Source: DASVEE01 sp036399695
GTDB taxonomy: Bacteria > Acidobacteriota > Thermoanaerobaculia > Gp7-AA8
Length of the DNA stretch: 37,843 nt
Assembly (NCBI GenBank): GCA_036399695.1
Contig: DASWMP010000408.1
Location: 1-37,843, forward strand
Direction of reading: 5' to 3'
This document shows positions 7,472-16,300 of this stretch, piece after piece. Position numbers and translations under genes: made by a program. The notes under the pieces are model-generated. The model saw nothing but the letters and a program-made list of their open reading frames with translations. It made no database searches and was not told the origin of the DNA. Each line of letters begins with the position of its first letter. Position 1 is the first letter of the stretch.

Positions 7472-8596
7472 TCAGTTGAATCGCGTCAGAACGAACGCGA
7501 TGTCGTCCTTGAATTCTTCCGTCGCCGAAAACCCTGCCACATCCCGGTAGATCGAATCGTAGACGACGCCCATCTCGGCTTCGTGCGTCTGCTCGACGAG
7601 GGAGGCGATCCTCTCGATCGAGTAAAAGTCGCCGTCGGCGTTGCAGCGATCCGTCAACCCATCGGTATAGACGAAGAGCGTATCGCCTGGTGCGACAGTG
7701 ATCGAGTGCTCCTCGAAGGGCAGGTCGGGCATCGCGCCGAGGAGGTTGCCCGGCTGCTCGTGGAGGACGGCTTTGCCTGACGAGCTGCTGTAAAGCAGAA
7801 ACGGCGGGTGGGCCGCGTTGCAGTACGAGAGCTGGTGGTCGCCGTCGAGCCGGAAGAGCTGCGCGGTCGCGAACTGGGTCGGCAGGCTGACGTTGTAGAA
7901 GAAGTTGTTCAGCCGGGCCATGAAGTCGGCCAGCGACCCGGCCGAATCGGCCTCGGTGTGGATGTAGCTCTTGAGCAGCGACACCAGGATCGCCGAGGGG
8001 AGGCCGTGACCGGAGACGTCGGCGACGAAGACGTAGTGCAGGCCGTCCTGGACGAAGTAGTCGTAGAAGTCGCCGGAGAGCATTTCGCTCGGGATGTAGG
8101 CGGAGCGGATGTCGAGCCGAGGGGTGCTGAAGGTGCGTTTCGGCACGAGCGCTTCCTGGACGCGCCGGGCGATCTGCAGGTCGCGCGTCATCTGCTGGTT
8201 CATCCGGCGAAGCTGGTCCTGGTACGCCTTCACGCGCAGCAGGGCCCGCAGCCTGGCCAGCAGCACCTCGGTCTCCACCCCTTTGGTGACGAAGTCGTCC
8301 GCGCCGGCACCGAGCCCCTCCACGATGTGCTGCGCCTGATCCGAGCCGGTGAGCATCAGCACCGGAATCGTCTGCAGCGCCGGGTCGGCCTTCATCCGCC
8401 GGGCGACTTCGAAACCGTCGATGACCGGCATGCGGTAATCGACGACCACGGCATCCGGCATCACCTGCGTGATGATCCGGAGCCCTTCCTCGCCGGAAAG
8501 GGCAGTCTCCACGGCATAGCCCCGCCGCTCCAGAAAGCGTCTCGTGACCTGCACGTCGTTGGCGTTGTCGTCGATGATGACGATGCGCTCAGGCAT
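7472..8596 (-). CDS. Response regulator with PP2C-type serine phosphatase output (RsbU-like)
   Basis: The 374-residue protein has a receiver domain at about 1-120 with acidic pocket DD at 9-10, phospho-acceptor Asp53 in VVVDYRMP and the late Thr/Lys region (LMLTGSD, FVTKG). A helical linker (QDQLRRMNQQMTRDLQIARRVQEALVP) leads into a PP2C/SpoIIE phosphatase domain (about 160-374) with metal-binding motifs LSGDFYD, FVADVSGHG, YTDGLTD and FKDDIAFV. Such proteins dephosphorylate anti-sigma-factor antagonists after phosphorylation by a histidine kinase. No kinase or STAS partner is in the window. An open frame extends upstream, but it reads through the stem-loop element and the divergent pth gene, so I chose the ATG at 8596, where the receiver begins. 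TACAAT lies 10 bases before this ATG and there is no Shine-Dalgarno sequence. Confidence 0.88.
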   Translation of the reverse strand: MPERIVIIDDNANDVQVTRRFLERRGYAVETALSGEEGLRIITQVMPDAVVVDYRMPVIDGFEVARRMKADPALQTIPVLMLTGSDQAQHIVEGLGAGADDFVTKGVETEVLLARLRALLRVKAYQDQLRRMNQQMTRDLQIARRVQEALVPKRTFSTPRLDIRSAYIPSEMLSGDFYDYFVQDGLHYVFVADVSGHGLPSAILVSLLKSYIHTEADSAGSLADFMARLNNFFYNVSLPTQFATAQLFRLDGDHQLSYCNAAHPPFLLYSSSSGKAVLHEQPGNLLGAMPDLPFEEHSITVAPGDTLFVYTDGLTDRCNADGDFYSIERIASLVEQTHEAEMGVVYDSIYRDVAGFSATEEFKDDIAFVLTRFN

Positions 8597-8606
8597 GTGA
8601 GGCGGG

Positions 8607-8612
8607 ATTGTA
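8607..8612 (-). promoter_or_regulatory. TACAAT -10-like box close to the receiver-PP2C start
   Basis: On the minus strand TACAAT ends 10 bases before the ATG at 8596. If used, transcription would start nearly at the start codon, giving a leaderless mRNA. A perfect 8-bp inverted repeat (8613-8631, TCGCGCGC/GCGCGCGA) lies just upstream. Confidence 0.35.
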
Positions 8613-8631
8613 TCGCGCGCGTTGCGCGCGA

Positions 8632-8730
8632 GTTTTTGGTTGTTGGTTGTTGGTTGTCGGTTTCGACCCGGGACTGCACAGGAGCGGTGGCAGCCTCGAA
8701 CCAACAACCGACAACCAAAAATCAAAAACC
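8632..8730. repeat. Heptamer-built stem-loop between divergent genes
   Basis: The left arm (8632-8666) has units GGTTGTT, GGTTGTT, GGTTGTC, GGTTTCG. The right arm (8696-8730) reads TCGAACC, AACAACC, GACAACC, then AAAAATCAAAAACC. The arms are inverted, with a 29-base loop. It fills most of the 150-base gap between two divergent genes, so it is not simply a terminator. Confidence 0.75.
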
Positions 8731-8731
8731 G

Positions 8732-8737
8732 TATCAT
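8732..8737 (+). promoter_or_regulatory. TATCAT -10-like box 9 bases before pth
   Basis: TATCAT is followed by 9 pyrimidine-rich bases and the pth ATG, with no Shine-Dalgarno sequence. The same arrangement with the same spacing precedes serS (21688-21693). This suggests a leaderless or very short-leader mRNA. The -35 region is weak (CCGACA near 8708). Confidence 0.35.
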
Positions 8738-8746
8738 CCCTCCCGC

Positions 8747-9328
8747 ATGAAACTGATCATCGGCCTGGGGAATCCCGGGCCTCAGTACGAAAACACGCGG
8801 CACAACATCGGGTGGCTGGTCGTCGACGCTTTCGCGAAGAAGTTCCGGCTCGACGTGACGAAGCACGAGAAGAATGCCCTCACCGGGAGCGGACGGGTCG
8901 CGGGCGGCAGCGTCATGGTGGCCAAGCCGCTGACGTACATGAACCTTTCGGGCGACGCGGTGAAGCTGCTGGTGAACGCGTATGCCGAGTCGCCCGAGGA
9001 GCTGATCGTCGTTTACGACGACATCGATCTGCCGGTGGGCAAGCTGCGGATCCGGCCGAACGGCTCGTCCGGAACGCACAACGGCATGCGCTCGATCGTC
9101 AGCTCGCTTGCGACGGAGCGATTCCCGCGCTTACGATTCGGGGTACGTGGCGAGAACTACAACGAGCGTCTCCGCGATTACGTGCTGGATGACTTCGGCG
9201 CGGAAGAGCAGGCGGTCGTCAGCCGAGGAATCGAGCGCGCCGTCGATGCGCTCCTCTTGTTTGCGCGCGGCGATCTCCGCCGCGCCATGAACGAATTCAA
9301 TCGCGACCCGGAAGACCCCAAAACGTGA
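8747..9328 (+). CDS. pth: Peptidyl-tRNA hydrolase
   Basis: The 193-residue protein begins MKLIIGLGNPGPQYENTRHN, the Pth signature, with the catalytic His at position 19. LTYMNLSG, the YDDIDLPVGKLRIR segment and GTHNGMRSI supply the conserved Asn and Asp residues of the active site. It releases peptides from prematurely dropped peptidyl-tRNA in the cytoplasm and is essential in most bacteria. I chose the ATG at 8747 because it is the exact family N-terminus; an upstream open frame only reads through a repeat element. Its TGA overlaps the GTG of the next gene. In many bacteria pth sits beside ribosomal or ychF genes; here it heads a MoxR-type operon instead. Confidence 0.95.
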   Translation: MKLIIGLGNPGPQYENTRHNIGWLVVDAFAKKFRLDVTKHEKNALTGSGRVAGGSVMVAKPLTYMNLSGDAVKLLVNAYAESPEELIVVYDDIDLPVGKLRIRPNGSSGTHNGMRSIVSSLATERFPRLRFGVRGENYNERLRDYVLDDFGAEEQAVVSRGIERAVDALLLFARGDLRRAMNEFNRDPEDPKT

Positions 9329-10914
9329 CGAATCCCATTCATACCCTCGCCGAGCTCCGCGCCTCCGGCTACCGCGTCCGTTCCGTCAAGGACGAGATGC
9401 GCTCGAACCTCCTCGCCATGATCGCCCGCGGAGAGACCACCTTCCCCGGCATCCACGGCTACGAACGGACCGTCATCCCGGCGATCCACAACGCGATCCT
9501 CTCGAAGCACGACATCATCCTCCTCGGCCTGCGCGGCCAGGCCAAGACGCGCATCCTCCGCTCGCTCACGGCGCTCCTCGACGAGCGCGTGCCCGTCATC
9601 GACGGCTGCGAGATCAACGATTCGCCGTTCGAGCCGACGTGCAAGCGCTGCCGGCGCCTCCATACCGACGAAGGCGACAACCTGCGCATCGGCTGGCTCA
9701 CCCGCGACCTGCGTTACCGCGAGAAGCTCGCCACGCCCGACGTCACGGTGGCGGACCTCATCGGCGACATCGATCCGATCAAAGCCGCGAACCAGCGCCT
9801 CACGTACGCGGACGAAGAAGTCATCCACTACGGCATCATCCCGCGCACCAACCGCGGCATCTTCGCCATCAACGAATTGCCCGACCTCGCGCCGCGCATC
9901 CAGGTCGCGCTGCTCAATATTCTCGAAGAAAGAGACCTGCAGATTCGCGGCTTCCCGATCCGGATCCCGATGGATATCGTGCTGGTCTTCAGCGCGAACC
10001 CGGAGGACTACACGAGCCGCGGCAACATCATCACGCCGCTCAAGGACCGCATCGATTCGCAGATCCTGACGCACTACCCGCAGAGCGTCGAGACCGCGCG
10101 CCGCATCACCGAGCAGGAAGCCTGGCTCGATCGCGGCAGCGAAACCGGCATCGAGGTGCCGGTCTTCATCCGCGACCTCATCGAGAGCATCGCCTTCGTC
10201 GCGCGCGGCTCGGAGCTCGTCGATCAGACTTCCGGCGTCTCGGCGCGGCTGACGATCGCCGCGCTGGAGCTGTTGCAGTCGAACCTCGAGCGGCGCGCCG
10301 CGGTGACGGGCGACCGTGTCGTTTTTCCGCGTCTCTCCGACCTCGCCATGATCCTGCCGGCCATCACCGGGAAGGTGGAGATGGTGTACGAAGGGGAGCA
10401 GCAGGGGGCGGAGGTCGTGGCCCGTAAGCTCGTGAGCGAGGCAGTCGGGAAGCTGTTCGAGTCGAAGTTCCCGCCGGTCGAACGTGCCGGGACGGCGCAG
10501 CGCGAAGCCCGCGAGCGCCGGGGCTACGGTGAGATCGATCCCGACGACCTCGACGACATGTTCGCCGGACGCCGCACGAAGAAAAAGCAGCAGCGCGCGG
10601 AAGAACCGCCGCAAACTGCCCCGGTGGAGCCTGCCTACGACAGCATCCTCGGCTGGTTCAGCGAAGGGAACAAGGTGACGGTCTCGGACGACCAGCCGTT
10701 CGCCGAGTACTTTCGGGAGCTGAGCCGCGTCCCGCGCCTTGCCGATACCGCGTCCAAATACGTGAAGCCGCAGCGCGACGAAGAGCTGGCGTTCTGGATG
10801 GAGATGATCCTCGAAGGGCTCCATCATTCGCTGCGGCTGTCGCGCGAGGACCTGGACTCGACCATCACCTTCCAGGAGCTGCTGAAGTTCAACCTCTTGC
10901 GGACCGTGAAATGA
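9325..10914 (+). CDS. MoxR/Mg-chelatase-type AAA+ ATPase
   Basis: The 529-residue protein carries an AAA+ domain at about 40-330. The Walker A-like loop GLRGQAKT (about 68-75) has the Ala-Lys-Thr form common in MoxR proteins. GIFAINELPDLAPRIQVALLNILEER is the Walker B/Mg-chelatase I-like segment, and the sensor 1 region reads VLVFSANPEDYTSRG. Between the two are Cys in DGCEIN and TCKRC, possibly a small metal site. The C-terminal 150 residues include a charged linker and a helical tail. MoxR-type ATPases work with VWA proteins as chaperones or metal-insertion machines. Here a VWA gene follows two genes later. The GTG start overlaps the pth stop by 4 bases, and its own stop overlaps the next ATG by 4 bases. 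Confidence 0.82.
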   Translation: MTNPIHTLAELRASGYRVRSVKDEMRSNLLAMIARGETTFPGIHGYERTVIPAIHNAILSKHDIILLGLRGQAKTRILRSLTALLDERVPVIDGCEINDSPFEPTCKRCRRLHTDEGDNLRIGWLTRDLRYREKLATPDVTVADLIGDIDPIKAANQRLTYADEEVIHYGIIPRTNRGIFAINELPDLAPRIQVALLNILEERDLQIRGFPIRIPMDIVLVFSANPEDYTSRGNIITPLKDRIDSQILTHYPQSVETARRITEQEAWLDRGSETGIEVPVFIRDLIESIAFVARGSELVDQTSGVSARLTIAALELLQSNLERRAAVTGDRVVFPRLSDLAMILPAITGKVEMVYEGEQQGAEVVARKLVSEAVGKLFESKFPPVERAGTAQREARERRGYGEIDPDDLDDMFAGRRTKKKQQRAEEPPQTAPVEPAYDSILGWFSEGNKVTVSDDQPFAEYFRELSRVPRLADTASKYVKPQRDEELAFWMEMILEGLHHSLRLSREDLDSTITFQELLKFNLLRTVK

Positions 10915-11324
10915 AGATCTCCGCGGACATCCACCCGGACCTCGGCAAGCAGCTCGACCGCATCATCCGTGACGGCTGGTTCGCCGATCACGAAGCCGTG
11001 GTCCGCGAAGCGCTCCAGCAGTTCGTCGAAGCCAAGTCGTACCTCGGCGATTCGCCGAGGATGCTGCACCGCTTCGCGGCGGACGCGCTGAACGACTCCA
11101 AGCCCGACGTGGCGCTGAAGTTCGTCGACCGGGCGCTGTCGCTGCTGTCGCACCAGAAGATCACCGACTTTGCGCTGTACCAGTCGCTGGTGGAGCTGCG
11201 CGTGCAGATCCTGCTGGTGATGTCGCGTGAAGAGGATGCCCTGGCCGCGCTGCACGAAGCCCGCGAGCACCTGCCGAACAACCCAACGATCGCGCGCTGG
11301 ATCGAGCGGTTGCAGAAAAAGTAA
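10911..11324 (+). CDS. Ribbon-helix-helix-like N-terminus fused to TPR-like domain
   Basis: The 137-residue protein starts MKISADIHPDLGKQLDRIIR and continues GWFADHEAVVREALQQFVEAK. This is a beta strand and two helices, like the ParD/CopG ribbon-helix-helix fold of antitoxins and small repressors. Residues from about 55 form helical pairs that look like one or two TPRs (FAADALNDSKPDVALKFVDRAL; VMSREEDALAALHEAREHLPNN). No toxin gene is adjacent. It overlaps the ATPase gene by an ATGA and precedes the VWA gene, so it may be an adaptor of the ATPase/VWA pair rather than an antitoxin. That role is inference. Confidence 0.6.
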   Translation: MKISADIHPDLGKQLDRIIRDGWFADHEAVVREALQQFVEAKSYLGDSPRMLHRFAADALNDSKPDVALKFVDRALSLLSHQKITDFALYQSLVELRVQILLVMSREEDALAALHEAREHLPNNPTIARWIERLQKK

Positions 11325-11346
11325 CAGAGGACGAAGGGGCTCCACC

Positions 11347-11424
11347 GGACAGATGGGACCGATAGGACAAACGGGAGTTCCCAGGCCTGAGCCTCTCCCA
11401 TTCGTCCCATAGGTCCCATCGTTC
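11347..11424. repeat. Nonamer-built stem-loop upstream of the VWA gene
   Basis: The left arm (11347-11376) reads GGACAGATG, GGACCGATA, GGACAAACG. The right arm (11394-11424) reads CCCATTC, GTCCCATAG, GTCCCATCG. About 25 of 31 positions pair. It is closely related in sequence to the elements at 764-869 and 6346-6433. Confidence 0.75.
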
Positions 11425-11446
11425 CTGCCGGTTTCCACCCCGCTGC

Positions 11447-11452
11447 TAGAAT
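11447..11452 (+). promoter_or_regulatory. TAGAAT -10-like box before the VWA gene
   Basis: TAGAAT lies 18 bases before the ATG at 11471, after the stem-loop element. No Shine-Dalgarno sequence is visible between. It could let the VWA gene be transcribed separately from the ATPase operon. Confidence 0.3.
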
Positions 11453-11470
11453 GGCCCGCGTACCCACCCC

Positions 11471-12565
11471 ATGCGCCACCGCTACGGTTTCCTCGACCCC
11501 GAGCTCCTTCGCCGGCTCCTGACTGAACTGGGATTGCGCCGGCTCTTCAACCACCTCCTGTTGCAGAGCGGGGGAGACGTCGATGAGGCCATGCAGATGA
11601 TGCGGATGCTGCAGGAGCGGGGATTACTCGATCCCGATCTCGATCTCGACGAGTTCTTCGCCCAGCTCCAGGCGCAGAACGTGTTCGGCGAGGACGGCAA
11701 CGGCAACCTCGTGCTCGGGTCAGCAGGGGAGCGGGAGATCCGTCGCGATGCCTTGGACGAGATCTTCGGCGGCCTGCAGAAATCAGCCGCCGGCTATCAC
11801 AGCGTGGCGCAGGCGGGGCAGGGGACGGAGCGTCTCACGGAAACGCGCCCCTATCACTTCGGCGACGACCCGATGTCGATCGATTCCAGCCGCTCGCTGC
11901 AGAACGCGATGAAGCACACCGATCCGGCGGACGCCATCCGCATGACTGAGGACGACCTGGAGGTGTTCGAGACCGAGCACAACTCCAACTGCGCCACCGT
12001 CGTCATGATCGACATCTCGCACTCGATGATCCTCTACGGCGAGGACCGCATCACGCCGGCCAAGAAGGTCGCGTTGGCGCTGACGGAGCTGATCCTGACG
12101 AAGTACCCGAAGGATTCGATCGACGTGCTGCTGTTCGGCGACGAGGCCACGGAAGTGCCGATCTCAGAGATCCCGTACGTGCAGGTCGGGCCGTATCACA
12201 CGAATACGAAGGCCGGTCTCGAGCTGGCGCAGCGCATCCTCCGGCGGCGGAAGCACAACAACAAGCAGATCTTCATGATCACGGACGGCAAGCCGAGCGC
12301 GCTCACCGAGGGGGGACGGCTGTACACCAACTCCTTCGGACTGGACATGAAGATCGTCAACCGGACGCTCGAAGAAGCGGACCGCTGCCGCCGGGCGAAC
12401 ATCGCCATCACGACTTTCATGCTGGCCACCGATCCGATGCTGGTGAACTTCGTCGAGCAGCTCTCGAAGATCAACCGCGGACGGGCGTTCTACTCGTCGC
12501 CCGATCGGCTGGGGGAGTACATCCTGGCCGACTACATCCGGAACCGGCGGAAGTTCGTCCACTGA
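11471..12565 (+). CDS. VWA domain protein (MoxR partner type)
   Basis: The 364-residue soluble protein has a helical N-terminal part (about 1-165) rich in Leu, Asp and Glu, and a von Willebrand A domain at about 172-364. The MIDAS metal site is intact: DISHS in VVMIDISHSM, Thr in HTNTKAGLELAQ, and Asp in FMITDGKPS. It resembles the VWA proteins encoded beside MoxR ATPases (CoxE/YehP/ChlD-like), where the VWA protein recognises clients through its metal site. It follows the ATPase and RHH-TPR genes but is separated from them by a 146-base gap with a stem-loop and a possible promoter. The start is the first ATG in frame. Confidence 0.82.
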   Translation: MRHRYGFLDPELLRRLLTELGLRRLFNHLLLQSGGDVDEAMQMMRMLQERGLLDPDLDLDEFFAQLQAQNVFGEDGNGNLVLGSAGEREIRRDALDEIFGGLQKSAAGYHSVAQAGQGTERLTETRPYHFGDDPMSIDSSRSLQNAMKHTDPADAIRMTEDDLEVFETEHNSNCATVVMIDISHSMILYGEDRITPAKKVALALTELILTKYPKDSIDVLLFGDEATEVPISEIPYVQVGPYHTNTKAGLELAQRILRRRKHNNKQIFMITDGKPSALTEGGRLYTNSFGLDMKIVNRTLEEADRCRRANIAITTFMLATDPMLVNFVEQLSKINRGRAFYSSPDRLGEYILADYIRNRRKFVH

Positions 12566-12602
12566 CGAGCTCGCGCCGCTCGATTTCACGGCCCTTCCAG
12601 GC

Positions 12603-12631
12603 TTGCTCGTCTCTTTAATTACCGATAGAAT
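12603..12631 (+). promoter_or_regulatory. Candidate sigma-70-like promoter for the LolA-like gene
   Basis: TTGCTC at 12603-12608 and TAGAAT at 12626-12631 are separated by 17 bases and lie in a locally AT-rich stretch 37 bases before the ATG at 12669. The spacing is ideal and the -10 box matches 5 of 6. Confidence 0.4.
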
Positions 12632-12668
12632 CTGTTTCCATCCACAATCGATTTATCGGGGATCAGTC

Positions 12669-13370
12669 ATGTCAACTGTCCGGGCAGCGCTTTGTCTAGT
12701 TGCAGCGATTCTTCTCACCGGTAGTGCGAAAACCCCTCCCGACGCAGCCGAGATCGTGAAGCGGCATATCGCTGCGATCGGCGGCGCCGAGCGGTGGCAG
12801 AAGGTGGACAGCCTGCTGCTGAAAGGCTCCGGCCCGGTCGGCACGTTCGTCTGGGTCTGGAAGAGCCCGAACAAGGTCCGCACGGAAGAGCGCGACGACA
12901 CTTCCGGCAAGACGCTCATCACAGCCACGGACGGAAGCACGGCCTGGATGTCGAACCCGTTCCGCGGGCCGTCCGCCCCGCGCAGGATGAATCAGTTCGA
13001 GCTGCGGAGCTGGCAGACGGGCCTGGCGATGCGCTCGGATCTGCTCGATCTCCCGGTCAAGACGTCCGAGGTGGCTCTCGTCGGCCAGGAGAAACTCGGG
13101 AACCGGCAGGCGTACAAGCTATCGGTGCGGCGCGCGGGGCGCGAGGATGTCACGGTGTGGATCGACACCCAGTCCTTCCTCTTACTTCAGCGCGCCTACA
13201 CCGCGATCGCGCCGTGGGGTGCGGAGGAGACCATCCCGGTCGTTTTCAGCGACTACCGCAGCGTGGACGGCGTCATGATCCCTCACCAGATCGGCAGCAC
13301 GCGTTACACCGTGGACGTGAACGCCGAGATCGGCGACGCGCTGTTCCAGCCGCCCCAGCCGCTGAAGTAG
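12669..13370 (+). CDS. Exported LolA-like outer-membrane lipoprotein-sorting fold protein
   Basis: The 233-residue protein starts with a signal peptide (MSTVRAALCLVAAILLTGSA). It then has the typical start of small exported beta proteins: AAEIVKRHIAAIGGAERWQKVDSLLLKGSG. A run of beta strands follows, with KVRTEE, WMSNPF, DLLDLP, YKLSVRRAGREDVTVWIDTQSFLLLQ and VFSDYRSVDGVMIPHQI. This layout matches LolA/LolB-like folds annotated in many Acidobacteriota as outer membrane lipoprotein-sorting proteins. A binding role for lipids or lipoproteins is inferred only from the fold. I chose the ATG at 12669 rather than an earlier in-frame start because it begins the signal peptide. The next gene starts 3 bases after the stop. 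Confidence 0.7.
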   Translation: MSTVRAALCLVAAILLTGSAKTPPDAAEIVKRHIAAIGGAERWQKVDSLLLKGSGPVGTFVWVWKSPNKVRTEERDDTSGKTLITATDGSTAWMSNPFRGPSAPRRMNQFELRSWQTGLAMRSDLLDLPVKTSEVALVGQEKLGNRQAYKLSVRRAGREDVTVWIDTQSFLLLQRAYTAIAPWGAEETIPVVFSDYRSVDGVMIPHQIGSTRYTVDVNAEIGDALFQPPQPLK

Positions 13371-13373
13371 ATC

Positions 13374-16300
13374 ATGCTCAGCTTCGCGCTCGCAGCGTTT
13401 CTCGGCATCGTTCCGCAGATCGCCGCGGCTCCGCCGTCTCGGGCCATCGAGATCACCGGCCGCGTGCTCGACCCGCAGGGGAAGCCGGCCGCCAGGGTTC
13501 GCGTCGATCTGACGGTGCAGCCGTCTGCCGCGGAGTCGCGCAAGCTGCAGCTCGCCGGCAGGAGCGCACCCGATCCGCTCACCGGGACGCTGACGGAAGC
13601 TGACGGCCGCTTTCGTCTCAGCGCGCCGGACGCCGGGATGTACAAGGTGACGGTGCGCGGCGCCGGGACGGTACCGGCCGAAGCGACGCTCTCGCCGCTG
13701 CTCGGCGACGTCGAGCTGCCACCGCTCCGGCTGACGAAGAGCGAGCCGGTCTGGGTGCGGGTGCTCGACGCAGACAATCAGCCGCGCCGCAACGCGCGCA
13801 TCGCCGTCATACCCGATGCTGCCACACAGCGCCGCGCCGCGGCGGCCGGCTGGATGGCGGCACCGCGCCTCGGCGTGCCAGACGAGACCGGGGCGTTCCT
13901 GGTGACGCGCGGACGTGGCGAAACGATGGACGTGACGGTCGTCGGCGCCGACATCGCCGAGCAGCGCGCTTCACGTGTCACCGCCGCAACGGATGTGCGC
14001 CCGACGGCCGCGTGTCCGCGGCAGCTCGTGGTCCGCGACGCGAACGGCGAGCCGGTGGCGTCGGCCTGGGTGTCGACGGAGCTGTGGACGCTCGGCACGA
14101 CGGCGGCCGACGGCACGTTCACCGTCGCCGCGCCCTGCCGCGGCGAGCTGCGCCTGCTCGTCGAGACGGACGACGGACGGTCCGCGAGCACACGCCTGCA
14201 GCCGCCGGCCGGCGACGCGCCGGCGTCTCCGGTCGAGCTGAAGCTGGATCCGCCGGCCCGCTATGCAGGACGTGTCATCGACGGAGAGTCGCGCCAGCCG
14301 CTCGCGAACGCGCTGGTCTGGTCGTCGGACGAACCGGCCGCGTTTGTCCACACGGACGCGAAGGGGAATTACGCGCTGGTGCGCCCGGCGCGCGCCAACG
14401 GGTCTCCGGAACTGCGCGCCGCGGCGCGAGGCCATCTCCCGGCGCGGGAGAAGCTGCTCGGGCAAACGCCGCCGACGTTTGCGCTCCAACCGACAGCGAC
14501 GCTCGCGGGCGTCGTGGTCGATGGCAGCGGGCAGCCGGTGGCCGGGGCGCAGGTGAACGTCAGCGAGTCGGTGGACGGCACGACGTTCCGTTTTGGCCGG
14601 CGGCCGGAGGGGTTGGCGTCCACGACAATGACGAAGGCGAACGGCGCGTTCCGCATCGACGTCCTGCCGCGCCGTGCTTATACGCTCCGCGCGTCACGCG
14701 CCGGCTTCGCGCCGGGGACGATCGCTGCGACGGACAAGCTGCTGCCGTCGGGGACGCAAACGGGCTTGCGCATCGTGCTGGTGAGTGGCGAGAGCGCGGC
14801 TGGGAAGGTGCTGGAGGAAGGCACGTCCCAGCCGGTCGCCGGAGCCGAGGTGCGGCTCGTGGCGGTGACGGCGCGAGGGAACCTGCCGCGATACATGCGC
14901 GGCGAGGACGAAGAGCCGGAGCAGGAGTTCCAGGTCTTCACCGATGGCGAAGGCAACGTCCGCTTCGAGCATCTGCCGGCCGGACGTTTCGATCTCCTCG
15001 TGAAAGCGGCCGGCTTTGCGCCACGCACGGTCCGCGGTCTCACGATCGAGAACGGCGAGCGCGCGAACGACCTCGGGACGGTGCTGCTGCAGCGCGGTGC
15101 GACGCTCGAAGGAATCGTGGTCGATGACGACCGGCAGCCGCTCGCCGGTGTCGTCGTCGGAATCTACCCGCCGAGCCCCACCGGCATCCGGGGAGAAGCG
15201 GTCGACCGGATGGCGCAGCCGGACGTGCGCGAAGCGGTGAGCGGCGCGGATGGACGGTTCACCATCTCCGAGCTGACGACGGGCGAGACCGTCGACGTCA
15301 CGGCGCGCCGCTCCGGCTACGTACCGGCGACAATGCCGAAGGTCGAGGTCCCGCGCGCCGAGCCGCTGCAGATCGAGCTCGAGGTGGCGGCACGCCTCAG
15401 CGGCCGCGTGCTGACGGAGCAGGGCGACCCGGTGGCCGGTGCGACCGTGACGGCGAAGCCGGCCGACGCCGCGCTGCCGGCCGGTCTCTCGGGCATGACG
15501 ACGGAGACGGATCTCGCCGGTGCATACGTACTGAGCGATCTCGCCGCCGGGAAGGTGGCGCTGACGGCGATGGCGAAGGGCTACATCAGCGTCGACCCGC
15601 TGCTGATGGACGTCTCGCAGGGGAGAAGCGTCGACCATGTCGACCTGACGCTGCGGCGCGGTGCAGCAATCGAAGGGACAGTGCTCACGCCGTCTGGCGT
15701 GCCGGCCATCGGGGCGCGCGTGACGCTCCGCCGGACCATCACGCCCGACCGCATGCTGGAGATCGAGATCGCCGGCTCCTCCCGCACCGACGGCGACGGC
15801 CGTTACCGGCTCGAGGGCGTGCCGGTCGGGCAACAGATGGTCCGCGCCGATCACGAAGCGTACGTCGCCGTCGACCGCGCGTTGCAGGTGCAGGCCGGTG
15901 ACAACCATCTCGACCTCCGTCTGAACGAAGGGTTCGCCGTCGCCGGCCGGGTCGTCGACAACGGCGGCCGTCCGGTAGGCGGTGCCGCGGTCGCACTGCA
16001 GACCGCGGGACCTGGATCGGCGCGCCAGGATGTCAGCGGGAGCGACGGCGCGTTCCGTTTCGCGGGCGTGGCCGCCGGACGCTACAACCTCTCAGCGCAG
16101 AAGCAGGGCTTCTCGTCCGCCAGCCAGGAGGTGCAGCTCGCCGACCGGAGTGCCGACAACCTGGAGCTACGCCTCGAGCAGGGAGGCGGCGTCATCACCG
16201 GCCGCGTCCTCGGCCTGCACCCGCAGGAGCTGTCGCAGCTTCGCGTCAGTGCGATGAAGCAGCCGCTCGACAGCATGGACGGGATGAAGGAAGGGCGCAT

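Noticed and set aside
10911..11324. Antitoxin of a type II toxin-antitoxin pair
   Set aside because: The N-terminus is ParD/CopG-like, but no small toxin gene is adjacent and the rest is TPR-like; the neighbours are an AAA+ ATPase and a VWA gene.
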